Positions 25,728-32,269 of a stretch of DNA of 47,505 nucleotides are shown here, piece after piece. Made by a program: the position numbers and the translations under genes. Source of the DNA: an uncultured Saprospirales bacterium (GTDB lineage: Bacteria > Bacteroidota > Bacteroidia > Chitinophagales > Saprospiraceae); the NCBI GenBank assembly GCA_937926355.1, contig CALAZP010000032.1:1-47505 (forward strand), read 5' to 3'. A model generated the notes under the pieces. It was given only the letters and a program-made list of their open reading frames with translations, did not search any database and was not told where the DNA came from. Each line of letters starts with the position of its first letter. The stretch's first letter is position 1.

Positions 25728-26164
25728 GGGGCTGACTGGAATCGACAGGAGGCGAACGTTCTTTGAATTGCAGGCAGAGTTAGCATTGGAAACTCTTTAA
25801 TAACCTATGCAACACTTTAAATGGCGAAAATCCATTTTTCGTTTTGGCAGGACTAGGTTCTGTTGAAACAGCTGAAGTTGCTCTTGCAGCCTAAGCATTG
25901 GGCGGTAACTGCCTAGGAACAGAAAGTTACATTGGGGAATAAGGGTTAGGAGTACCCACAATAGGAAGTCGATCAGTAACCCTGAGGACTACGGTCCAAT
26001 ACCCTTAAGATCGCTGTTAGCGTCTTCCGCTGAGTATCGTCACTCATCTCAGTCCAAAAAAATAAGTGGCAAAGATTTGCTAGTTTATAAAAACTAGATA
26101 AGCCTGTGAATGAGATTCTCTGAGTGTGCCTAGCTGGACGTGGGTTCGAATCCCACCAGCTCCA
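25728..26164 (+). ncRNA. ssrA: Transfer-messenger RNA (tmRNA)
   Basis: The 5' end GGGGCTGACTGGAATCGACAG and the 3' end GTGGGTTCGAATCCCACCAGCTCC are diagnostic; GGGGCTG pairs with CAGCTCC, then A. It rescues stalled ribosomes and tags their products. The tag frame runs from GGC at 25823 to TAA at 25892: it begins GENPFFVLAG and ends ETAEVALAA, 23 residues, long for a tag but with the ALAA degron kept. The molecule is about 437 nt. The CCA end is only partly encoded (ACC), so CCA is probably added by the host. It resembles bacterial tmRNA rather than a fragment. Confidence 0.95.
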
Positions 26165-26198
26165 CCTCCCCCTAAAATTTTTGATAATTTTTGTTATT

Positions 26199-26207
26199 CG
26201 GGAAACA
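26199..26207 (+). promoter_or_regulatory. CGGGAAACA motif behind a T-rich stretch
   Basis: The nonamer occurs here, at 23148-23156 and at 30756-30764, each with T runs upstream and a gene 50-80 bases downstream. It may be a promoter element; only three copies are seen. Confidence 0.25.
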
Positions 26208-26248
26208 CTTTGATGATGTTCGAATACAAATTACACAAATTATCACGA

Positions 26249-26260
26249 GTTCTTTGACAT
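26249..26260 (+). promoter_or_regulatory. boxA-like antitermination element before tRNAs
   Basis: GTTCTTTGACAT resembles the boxA sequences that precede rRNA and tRNA operons in Bacteroidetes, as I remember them (NusB/NusE binding). It is 18 bases before the first tRNA. Confidence 0.4.
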
Positions 26261-26277
26261 GTTGGAAAATGCCTAAA

Positions 26278-26350
26278 GCCGCTGTAACTCAGTTGGTAGA
26301 GTAGCTGATTTGTAATCAGCCTGTCGGGGGTTCGACTCCCTCCAGCGGCT
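26278..26350 (+). tRNA. tRNA-Thr (UGU)
   Basis: Acceptor GCCGCTG/CAGCGGC, anticodon loop TTTGTAA, T arm GGGGG-TTCGACT-CCCTC with one weak pair. All arms are standard. CCA is not encoded. Confidence 0.93.
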
Positions 26351-26449
26351 CTGAGCAGGTTTTCGGTGTAAAGCTCTTCGGAGCACCTTAGTCAAAATCC
26401 TACCCATGTCCACTGTGTGGTAGGACTAATGTGGAAAAAAACCGAATAC
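26351..26449 (+). ncRNA. Structured spacer between tRNAs
   Basis: About 100 nt with two clear hairpins: GCTC-TTCG-GAGC within GGTG...CACC, and TCCTACC with GGTAGGA. It could be a small RNA or a processing spacer; nothing identifies it. Confidence 0.35.
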
Positions 26450-26537
26450 GGAGAGGTGGCAGAGCGGTCGAATGCTCCAGTCTTGAAAACTGGCGTACGG
26501 CAACGTACCGGGGGTTCGAATCCCTCCCTCTCCGCCA
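26450..26537 (+). tRNA. tRNA-Ser (UGA)
   Basis: Acceptor GGAGAGG/CCTCTCC, anticodon stem CCAGT/ACTGG around CTTGAAA, long class II variable arm GTACGGCAACGTAC, T arm GGGGG-TTCGAAT-CCCTC, discriminator G and encoded CCA. Confidence 0.95.
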
Positions 26538-26540
26538 CTT

Positions 26541-26622
26541 GCCGGGGTGGCGAAATTGGTAGACGAACTAGACTTAGGATCTAGCGCCTTACGGTGTGTC
26601 GGTTCGAGTCCGACCCTCGGTA
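26541..26622 (+). tRNA. tRNA-Leu (UAG)
   Basis: Acceptor GCCGGGG/CCTCGGT, D arm with AAATTGGTA, anticodon stem CTAGA/TCTAG with loop CTTAGGA, class II variable arm, T arm GTCGG-TTCGAGT-CCGAC. Four bases after tRNA-Ser. Confidence 0.94.
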
Positions 26623-26627
26623 CTAAA

Positions 26628-26714
26628 AGGATGGTTACAGCAGATTTTTTACAACTATTAATTGTCGATTTTTTTACAACTATGTGGAAGTTAAAAAATC
26701 CATCCTGTTTTTTT
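26628..26714 (+). terminator. Long hairpin with U tract and internal direct repeat
   Basis: AGGATGG (26628) pairs with CCATCCT (26700) and is followed by seven T abutting tRNA-Met. Inside, GATTTTTTACAACTAT and GATTTTTTTACAACTAT form a direct repeat. It may terminate the first tRNA transcript or serve as a processing element. Confidence 0.5.
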
Positions 26715-26788
26715 GGGCCCATAGCTCAGTTGGTTAGAGCAACTGACTCATAATCAGTAGGTCGCAGGTTCGATCCCTGCTGGGCCCA
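26715..26788 (+). tRNA. tRNA-Met (CAU), elongator type
   Basis: Acceptor GGGCCCA/TGGGCCC, anticodon stem ACTGA/TCAGT with CTCATAA, T arm GCAGG-TTCGATC-CCTGC. An Ile tRNA with lysidine-modified CAU cannot be excluded from the sequence. Confidence 0.9.
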
Positions 26789-26960
26789 CAAATGGTGTCT
26801 AATTAACACCGTCAACAACATAGAGCGGTTAAGCTTAATATCGCAATAAGCTGCGTTAGTCATACGTGTAACCGAGAGTCGGGTTTAAGTGTAATGAGCT
26901 CAAATCACTTAAATGAAGATACTGAACAAGTATCAACTGCTCTATGAAGTTGAAAAATAC

Positions 26961-27079
26961 AGTCAGGTGGCGAAATTGGTAAAGCGCCCAGGCATGGGAG
27001 ATACGGTTCGATTCCGTTGTTGTAGGAGGCATCCGAAGCGAGTATGGTACTATTGCAGGTTCGAATCCTGTCCTGACTA
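26961..27079 (+). tRNA. Aberrant tRNA-like element with two T-arm-like hairpins
   Basis: AGTCAGG (26961) pairs with CCTGACT (27072-27078), a D-arm-like TGGCGAAATTGGTA follows, and GCAGG-TTCGAAT-CCTGT is a good T arm. Between them, a second T-loop-like hairpin ACGG-TTCGATT-CCGT sits where an anticodon arm should be, and the body is 118-119 nt. AGGCAT is repeated on both sides of the extra part. No normal anticodon arm can be drawn, so this may be a decayed or deliberately altered tRNA inside the large RNA. Confidence 0.4.
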
Positions 27080-27657
27080 CAATGAGTAAGAGGTGCTCAG
27101 GGTCTTTAATCCAAGACTTAAACAATGGATAGGGTATTGGACTGGACATCCTAATATCTACATAGAAGACTATCCTATAGGGTAGAAACTGGATGTGGCT
27201 CTATAAAACGCCAGTCTCATGGGAACAAAGGAGAAAGAACACAGCTCCTCCCAGTAGTGTTGACTTTTTTCAAAAGGGTAAGACCTGTAGGTTTTTTAGA
27301 GGAAAAAACCGGAATATCTACCCACCGGAATCTCAGGAGGGGATCTTAGTCGGTTAGAGTAAAAGTAACTCGTGGGTGATGGTGAGTAACAATGGGACAT
27401 TAGGTTCCCTCTGTGAAGCCAAAAGACCAAGAAACAGGGGCAGTACCTGTACTGGCTGCAAAGGAAGGGTGCTTATTCACAGAGGCAAGGATCTGGAAAA
27501 AGACGGGAGGCTTGGTACCGGTGCGAAACGGGCAAATACAAGTACTCGCCAGATTTCCCTTCCTTAAATTATATCGCGGGGAGCTTAGTAGCAGCCGGGT
27601 CTCATAAGCCATGGTGTGTAGGAGGAGCGTTACCTCCCCCCGCTACCAATAACTTCT

Positions 27658-27808
27658 CGCAAGGTAGAGGAGTGGTGTTCGGTCAATGATTTATTAGATG
27701 TATAATCCGAGTGGAGTACTACACAAAGAGGAAGTTACTAATAATAGACTGACAAACCTCGCCCGTAACATGGACGGGAGAAGGTGGGTTCGAATCCCAC
27801 CCTTGCAA
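27658..27808 (+). tRNA. tRNA-like element with about 85-nt D-loop insertion, CAU in the anticodon loop
   Basis: GCAAGG (27659) pairs with CCTTGC (27801), D stem GAGG (27667) with CCTC (27757), anticodon stem CCCGT with ACGGG around AACATGG, T arm GTGGG-TTCGAAT-CCCAC. The D loop starts AGTGGT and then holds an extra, folded segment with TTATTAG/CTAATAA and GGTCA/TGAC. The loop has A instead of U at position 33 and the first acceptor pair is C-A, so decoding ability is doubtful. It forms the 3' end of the large structured region. Confidence 0.5.
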
Positions 27809-27829
27809 CTAAAAAAGCTTTGAGTTTCG

Positions 27830-27903
27830 GGGCCCTTAGCTCAGTTGGCTAGAGCACCTGCCTTGCACGCAGGGGGTCGCGAGTTCGAGTCTCGCAGGGT
27901 CCA
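27830..27903 (+). tRNA. tRNA-Ala (UGC)
   Basis: Acceptor GGGCCCT/AGGGTCC (one G-U), anticodon stem CCTGC/GCAGG with CTTGCAC, T arm GCGAG-TTCGAGT-CTCGC, discriminator A. Confidence 0.95.
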
Positions 27904-27918
27904 CGATATGGAAATTTT

Positions 27919-27992
27919 GGTCCGTTAGTTCAGCTGGTTAGAATGCCTGCCTGTCACGCAGGAGGTCACGGGTTCGAGTCCCGTACGGACCG
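27919..27992 (+). tRNA. tRNA-Asp (GUC)
   Basis: Acceptor GGTCCGT/ACGGACC, anticodon stem CCTGC/GCAGG with CTGTCAC, T arm ACGGG-TTCGAGT-CCCGT, discriminator G. Confidence 0.96.
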
Positions 27993-27997
27993 CTTCT

Positions 27998-28023
27998 AGT
28001 TTTTGCTTGTCCGGCAAGCAAAA
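27998..28023 (+). other. Inter-tRNA hairpin
   Basis: TTTGCTTG and CAAGCAAA pair around TCCGG between tRNA-Asp and tRNA-His. No U tract; possibly a processing signal. Confidence 0.4.
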
Positions 28024-28032
28024 CTATATTTT

Positions 28033-28108
28033 CGGGGTGTAGTTCAGTTGGTTAGAACGCCTGATTGTGGTTCAGGAGGTCGTGGGTTCGAGCCCCATCA
28101 GTCACCCA
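28033..28108 (+). tRNA. tRNA-His (GUG) with poor acceptor stem
   Basis: Anticodon stem CCTGA/TCAGG with TTGTGGT and T arm GTGGG-TTCGAGC-CCCAT are clear. The 5' strand GGGGTG matches only the distal CACCC of the 3' side, leaving CAGT unpaired between T stem and acceptor. It may be degenerating or need editing. CCA is present only by chance as CCCA. Confidence 0.75.
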
Positions 28109-28204
28109 AGAAAAAGAAATTAAATGATATAGTGGGTCTATAATTTTTGATTTTTTTAGACACCTGGTTTGTATCCCTTGTGTCTTTTGAATAAATATTT
28201 ACAG

Positions 28205-28834
28205 ATGAATGTGCTGAACGAGTACTTTGATAGGATTTATTGTGTGAACCTTGACAGGAGACCTGATAAATGGCATGAATCTCAAAGAGAGTTTGATAAA
28301 TGGGAAATTGAGAGCGTTGAAAGATTCTCTGCATATGATGGCAAAGATCTTGATTCTAGTGGGTTTAAAATTAAACCAAGCGAACTGGGTCTTATTCTTT
28401 CAAATATTGATATTATTCAGGAGTGCATAGAAATTGGAACTGAAAGGTTGTTGATACTGGAGGATGATTGCTATTTTACTGGTAGGATAAACAACCTTGA
28501 GAATTTGCTTTCTCAAATTCCAGAGGACTGGGATTTCTTTTACTTCGGTGGCAATCACAATGCTCATAAAGGTGTGAAAGCACCGGAAAGGATTTCTGAT
28601 TCAGTTGTTAGAGTTCATCACACATTCTCAACACACGCTGTTGCTATCAATGGAATGTTTTTAAAGACCATGCTTTCTAAGATTGAGCAGAAAACAGCTC
28701 CCCTCGATGTCATGTTTACCGAGCTTCAGAAAATATATAATGTGTATTGCTTTTCTCCCTCGATAGCTTTTCAAAGAGCCGGATATAGTGATATCCAACG
28801 AAGAGAAATGGACTACCACCAATGGATAAAATAA
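28205..28834 (+). CDS. Glycosyltransferase family 25-like
   Basis: The ATG at 28205 gives MNVLNEYFDRIYCVNLDRRPDKW, the typical GT25 start (FVINLDRR-x-x-R). ILEDDCYF carries the acidic metal motif and a late DVMFTELQ segment fits the family. GT25 enzymes add sugars to LPS core or collagen; here the acceptor is unknown. 209 aa, no membrane segment. It lies between tRNAs and pairs with a glycoside hydrolase gene ten bases downstream. Confidence 0.82.
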   Translation: MNVLNEYFDRIYCVNLDRRPDKWHESQREFDKWEIESVERFSAYDGKDLDSSGFKIKPSELGLILSNIDIIQECIEIGTERLLILEDDCYFTGRINNLENLLSQIPEDWDFFYFGGNHNAHKGVKAPERISDSVVRVHHTFSTHAVAINGMFLKTMLSKIEQKTAPLDVMFTELQKIYNVYCFSPSIAFQRAGYSDIQRREMDYHQWIK

Positions 28835-28843
28835 ATTTTAATT

Positions 28844-29713
28844 ATGGTACTTAAACACTATTTCCAAAGAACCCCCTGGAACAACCTATACAATTTTTGG
28901 TTGCAATTCAAAGCCTGGAGGCTTTCTAAAAAGGAGGTTTCTGGAGATCGAAGGGCAAATCCACCAAAAGATTATGAACTCGTCTTTGACGATAACTTTA
29001 AAGAGGATTCCCTAAACATGGATAAATGGAGATATGCTCAACCTTGGGGATTTTTCCACCCAAAATTACTTTGGCAATATTGGACTAAGGATGCTACGTT
29101 CATGAGTGGGGAAAGCCTGATCTTGGAAAATAAATATTTACCAAAAACGATCTATAAGAAGGATTTGCCTCAGTGGCAACAAAAGCCTGAGCTTCCGGAC
29201 GAGTTTACTATACCCTGGGCTGCTGGACTTATTTCCTCAAAGGAATCTTTTACCTATGGTTGGATTGAGGCAGAAATTAAATTGCCTGTCGAAAAAATGC
29301 AATGGTCCGCTTTTTGGCTAAGTGGTACAAACTCATGGCCACCAGAGATTGACATCTTTGAGGCATATACAACCCAGGACGTAAATGACATTGCAATGAG
29401 ACCCAATATACATTGGGGAACAGGAGACACCTGGCAAGAGGGTAAAAAAGATTACGGAGCACCAAGAATATTTGTCAAAAGTCCAGAGAAAAGGTTTGTC
29501 CAGTATGCAATACACTGGACAGACAAGTTTATCAAGTTCTACTTTGATGGACAATTAGTGCAAGTGGCTAACAATAAAACAATGTTAAAGGAAAACGGTA
29601 AAGACCAATTTATAATTCTAAACAATGGTCTTAAAGAACCCAATGGAGATAAACAACCCACAGAGGGAAGAATGGAAATCAGAAATCTAAAAGTTTATCA
29701 GAAAAAATCGTAG
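28844..29713 (+). CDS. Glycoside hydrolase family 16 (laminarinase/agarase-like)
   Basis: Beta-jelly-roll endoglucanase-type enzyme. The catalytic motif EIDIFE is at residues 168-173 (nucleophile Glu168, acid/base Glu173) in SWPPEIDIFEAY; the YGWIEAEIKLP strand before it is also typical. GH16 enzymes cut beta-1,3/1,4 glucans, agar or carrageenan, common polysaccharides around marine Bacteroidetes. There is no signal peptide, so it may be released by lysis or be virion-bound. It follows a GT25-like gene and precedes tRNA-Leu. Confidence 0.9.
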   Translation: MVLKHYFQRTPWNNLYNFWLQFKAWRLSKKEVSGDRRANPPKDYELVFDDNFKEDSLNMDKWRYAQPWGFFHPKLLWQYWTKDATFMSGESLILENKYLPKTIYKKDLPQWQQKPELPDEFTIPWAAGLISSKESFTYGWIEAEIKLPVEKMQWSAFWLSGTNSWPPEIDIFEAYTTQDVNDIAMRPNIHWGTGDTWQEGKKDYGAPRIFVKSPEKRFVQYAIHWTDKFIKFYFDGQLVQVANNKTMLKENGKDQFIILNNGLKEPNGDKQPTEGRMEIRNLKVYQKKS

Positions 29714-29748
29714 TCTTCTTACGATTCTAACTTAAATTTGTAGGAGTT

Positions 29749-29836
29749 GGTCCGGTGATGGAACGGTAGACATGAAAGACTTAAAATCTTTTGAGCAGTA
29801 ATGCTCGTGCGGGTTCGAGTCCCGCCCGGACTACCA
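29749..29836 (+). tRNA. tRNA-Leu (UAA)
   Basis: Acceptor GGTCCGG/CCGGACT, anticodon stem AAAGA/TCTTT with CTTAAAA, class II arm GAGCAGTAATGCTC, T arm GCGGG-TTCGAGT-CCCGC, CCA encoded. Confidence 0.94.
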
Positions 29837-29842
29837 ATAAAA

Positions 29843-29916
29843 GGCACAGTACCCAAGCGGTCTAAGGGAGCGGATTGCAAACCCGCTATTCATTGGTTCG
29901 AATCCAATCTGTGCCT
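29843..29916 (+). tRNA. tRNA-Cys (GCA)
   Basis: Acceptor GGCACAG/CTGTGCC, anticodon loop TTGCAAA in stem GCGGA/CCCGC (A-C mismatch at the top), T arm ATTGG-TTCGAAT-CCAAT, discriminator T as usual for Cys. Confidence 0.93.
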
Positions 29917-29934
29917 CAACTTAAGAAATACGGG

Positions 29935-29943
29935 GATATATAG
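29935..29943 (+). promoter_or_regulatory. GATATATAG late-promoter-like box
   Basis: Lies after tRNA-Cys and 20 bases ahead of the next ATG. Confidence 0.45.
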
Positions 29944-29963
29944 TACAAATATATGCCTTCGAT

Positions 29964-30422
29964 ATGCCGCTCACTCAATTTAAAGCTAAATTTGGTAATC
30001 TTATTTTCCTCGTTACTGCCATTGGTGCAATTGTAACTCTTGTTGGTTATATAGGCCCAATCTTTAACTATGCATCGAATCTAAATAAGCTAGTTAAAGA
30101 ATATGAATCTATCCATTCTTCAATGCAAAGAATCGAGCAGCACATAAATGAATACGAGGAGGAACGCTTGAACAAGAAAAAGACTTTTGCTATTGGTTTA
30201 AGAAGCGATACCGAATCTGGACGGATTATTTATGTCGATGAGAACAATGGGATGTACAGAGCCTTCCTGGATGAGAGAACTAAGGAATACTTTTATTACA
30301 ATACTGACGGTAAGCCTGTTTTTTGTTATACTAGAAAGCCAGTCACTGGTGAATCTTCACACTTGGAGATTAAACCTCTAATTATGCCAGATAGCTTAGT
30401 TGTTTTGAGTTCGAATAATTAA
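29964..30422 (+). CDS. Single-pass membrane protein with coiled coil
   Basis: One N-terminal transmembrane segment (about residues 13-36, FLVTAIGAIVTLVGYIGPIFNYA) is followed by a coiled coil (40-75) and a soluble beta-rich C-terminal domain. This resembles holin/spanin-like or membrane-anchor proteins in layout only; no family is recognised. A TATATAG box suggests late expression. Confidence 0.55.
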   Translation: MPLTQFKAKFGNLIFLVTAIGAIVTLVGYIGPIFNYASNLNKLVKEYESIHSSMQRIEQHINEYEEERLNKKKTFAIGLRSDTESGRIIYVDENNGMYRAFLDERTKEYFYYNTDGKPVFCYTRKPVTGESSHLEIKPLIMPDSLVVLSSNN

Positions 30423-30496
30423 TACTTTTGTGGGGTGTGATAGCATTTAAAAAATTAGTATCAAAAGATAAATAAAATAAAATCCACTTCCAAAAA

Positions 30497-30688
30497 ATGA
30501 GCCAGCCCCCTTCCTCCAACAGCCAAGAAAAATCTGCAAGCGACAATCCTTTTTACCTGCCACACTACTATTCCCACGGGGATTATTATTCGGAAATTTC
30601 TGATAATGAAATTAAAGAAGAAGACAAAAAGCCAGAAAATGATAGCAGTGATTGGGACTCCTTCGGAGACCTAATACTTTTTATCTAG
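30497..30688 (+). CDS. Hypothetical Ser/Tyr/acid-rich protein, 63 aa
   Basis: Low-complexity, probably unfolded product starting MSQPPSSNSQEKSASDNPFY. A strong terminator follows. No function can be suggested. Confidence 0.55.
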   Translation: MSQPPSSNSQEKSASDNPFYLPHYYSHGDYYSEISDNEIKEEDKKPENDSSDWDSFGDLILFI

Positions 30689-30711
30689 AAGGTTCCCAAG
30701 AATTTATTTTT

Positions 30712-30736
30712 AGGTCTCGATTTCGAGACCTTTTTT
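30712..30736 (+). terminator. Intrinsic terminator
   Basis: AGGTCTCGA/TCGAGACCT palindrome followed by six T. Confidence 0.92.
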
Positions 30737-30806
30737 GTGTTTCGTTTTTTCAATACGGGAAACATTAATAGAATTGCAAATAGAAAGAAATACCAATTAT
30801 TCAGAC

Positions 30807-31130
30807 ATGCAATTCAAAATCATAGGGAACCCAGTGAAAAACAGATTTTGGAAGTGGGTAAGCAAAATTGCTCAAAGTAAAATTAAAAAGACGGATGATA
30901 GCATAATCGACGTCAAATCAGTATCTTTCCCCAGCGCCTATTGCATTTTAATCAGGTACGAAGTTATAAACGAGGCTTCTAAATACGAGATAGTTATACA
31001 GGGCAATTATGTCCAGCAGTTTAAAGCTTGGAAGGAACAGGAAGAGCCGGCATTGGGTATTCTAGACGACAGAGAGGTTGAAATACTCATCCGCAGTAAC
31101 CACACAGCTTCTAAAAAAGTAGGATCGTAA
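30807..31130 (+). CDS. Hypothetical protein, 107 aa
   Basis: The ATG at 30807 (MQFKIIGNPVKNRFW) is taken rather than codons further upstream, because the upstream part overlaps the terminator and a CGGGAAACA motif. The protein is basic at the start and beta-rich later. No family recognised. It is followed by the exonuclease gene after ten bases. Confidence 0.6.
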   Translation: MQFKIIGNPVKNRFWKWVSKIAQSKIKKTDDSIIDVKSVSFPSAYCILIRYEVINEASKYEIVIQGNYVQQFKAWKEQEEPALGILDDREVEILIRSNHTASKKVGS

Positions 31131-31140
31131 TAAAGAATAT

Positions 31141-31818
31141 ATGAAGTACATAAGCATAGATTTAGAGACCACTGGACTTGATCCAGAAAATTGTCAGATT
31201 CTCACAATTGGTGCAGTCATCGAAGACACCAATAATATTAAACCCATGGAGGATCTTCCAACCTTCCATGCAGCTATTTTACACAGAAGAATTGAGGGAT
31301 CTCCTTATGCAATTAACATGAACAAGGAAATCATCGAATCTATTGTTCATTATCAAACAGCTGAGGATGATAGCGAAAGATTTGATCTTGAAAGGCTCAC
31401 TGGAATGAAATTCATGAATGAGGATGATGTTGCAGAAGCCTTTTATTATTGGTTAGCAGAGAATGGTTTTGTAGAATTTGACGATATAAATTCTGGTGGT
31501 TATGCGAAGATGGAGAACGGTAAAATGTTACCCATGATTACTAACAAGACTAAGCCAATTCACATCACAGCTGCTGGGAAAAACTTTGCTACTTTTGATA
31601 TGAACTTCTTAGTTAGACTTCCTAGATGGAAACAACTAGTGAGAATTAGACAAAGGGTTTTAGATCCCAGCGTATTGTTTACAGATTGGGAAAACGATGA
31701 GTCCCTTCCAGGTCTTAGCCTCTGCAAAGAAAGAGCTGGCTTGGATAAGGTAGTCACACATGATGCTGTTGATGACGCAAAGGATGTTATAGCATTGTTT
31801 AGGAAATCTTATATTTAA
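31141..31818 (+). CDS. DnaQ-type 3'-5' exonuclease (DEDDh)
   Basis: ExoI DLETTGL (residues 6-12) carries the Asp-Glu pair; ExoII is KNFATFDMNFL; ExoIII THDAVDDAKD carries the His and Asp of DEDDh enzymes. It removes nucleotides from 3' ends of DNA or RNA. The 225-aa length allows an insertion of about 80 residues between motifs. It might compensate for a missing proofreading domain on the split polymerase fragment seen here, though the exonuclease of the polymerase may be elsewhere. Confidence 0.85.
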   Translation: MKYISIDLETTGLDPENCQILTIGAVIEDTNNIKPMEDLPTFHAAILHRRIEGSPYAINMNKEIIESIVHYQTAEDDSERFDLERLTGMKFMNEDDVAEAFYYWLAENGFVEFDDINSGGYAKMENGKMLPMITNKTKPIHITAAGKNFATFDMNFLVRLPRWKQLVRIRQRVLDPSVLFTDWENDESLPGLSLCKERAGLDKVVTHDAVDDAKDVIALFRKSYI

Positions 31819-31830
31819 CAAATAAATGCT

Positions 31831-31902
31831 GGCCCCGTAGTTCAACGGATAGAATGGGAGTTTCCTAAACTTTTGATCCAGGTTCGATTCCTGGCGGGGC
31901 TA
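31831..31902 (+). tRNA. tRNA-Arg (CCU)
   Basis: Acceptor GGCCCCG/CGGGGCT, anticodon loop TTCCTAA in stem GGAGT/ACTTT (two G-U), T arm CCAGG-TTCGATT-CCTGG. It reads AGG, a common Arg codon in these genes. It sits isolated between protein genes. Confidence 0.92.
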
Positions 31903-31912
31903 CTAACAAAAT

Positions 31913-32269
31913 ATGAGAAATAAAAAAGGACAATTCATAAAGGGACAAACACCTTGGAACAAAGGGATGAAAGGATTTTGTCCAAGTCCAGAGACAACCT
32001 TTAAGTCAGGGGAATCCCATCAGGGGGAATCCCACGTTAGCTGGAAAGGTGGATTACAAAAGCCAAAAAACGACTGTGTCCATTATTGGGATGGAGTAGG
32101 TAAAAGAAAAAGAAGACCTAAGTTGGTCTATGAAGAAAACTTTGGTCCTGTTCCAGACGGATATGTCATATACCATATAGATGGTGATAAGCATAACGAT
32201 TCTCCAGAAAATCTAGAGGCAATCCCTAGAGTGGAGTTACTAAAAAGAAATAGAACTAGAAATGATTGA
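31913..32269 (+). CDS. HNH homing-type endonuclease
   Basis: 118 aa. The start GQFIKGQTPWNKGMKG is the usual DNA-contact segment of phage HNH enzymes, and GYVIYHIDGDKHNDSPENL is the HNH core with His, Asp and Asn. Such free-standing enzymes cut intron-less alleles and spread themselves. It follows tRNA-Arg by ten bases and overlaps the next gene by eight, so it probably inserted in an operon. Note that the first core His is a Tyr-His pair, not the usual His-His. Confidence 0.85.
   Translation: MRNKKGQFIKGQTPWNKGMKGFCPSPETTFKSGESHQGESHVSWKGGLQKPKNDCVHYWDGVGKRKRRPKLVYEENFGPVPDGYVIYHIDGDKHNDSPENLEAIPRVELLKRNRTRND

Larger units (their letters stand above)
26789..27829 (+). ncRNA. About 1-kb highly structured RNA region with tRNA-like parts (GOLLD/ROOL-like candidate)
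   Basis: No convincing protein frame fills this gap between tRNAs, yet it is full of long complementary segments. A 12-bp stem (26819-26830 with 26935-26946), extended by TCAAC/GTTGA across a 2x2 loop, closes a multibranch with stems AGCTTA/TAAGCT, TTTAAGTG/CACTTAAA and GATACT/AGTATC. Further on, CTCTGTGAA (27409) pairs with TTCACAGAG (27476) while AAGGAAGGG (27461) pairs with CCCTTCCTT (27557): an H-type pseudoknot with two 9-bp stems. GGTTTTTT/AAAAAACC and GGAGG/CCTCC add hairpins. Large ornate RNAs such as GOLLD and ROOL are known near phage tRNAs. Family identity is unproven. Confidence 0.55.

Noticed and set aside
26426..27149. Several open frames over tRNA genes
   Set aside because: They read through complete tRNAs on either strand and contain typical translated tRNA strings such as GLEPT and GFEPA, known annotation artefacts.
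27376..27612. Overlapping open frames on both strands in the large RNA region
   Set aside because: They overlap strong stems and the pseudoknot, share no known motif, and the peptide sequences look random.
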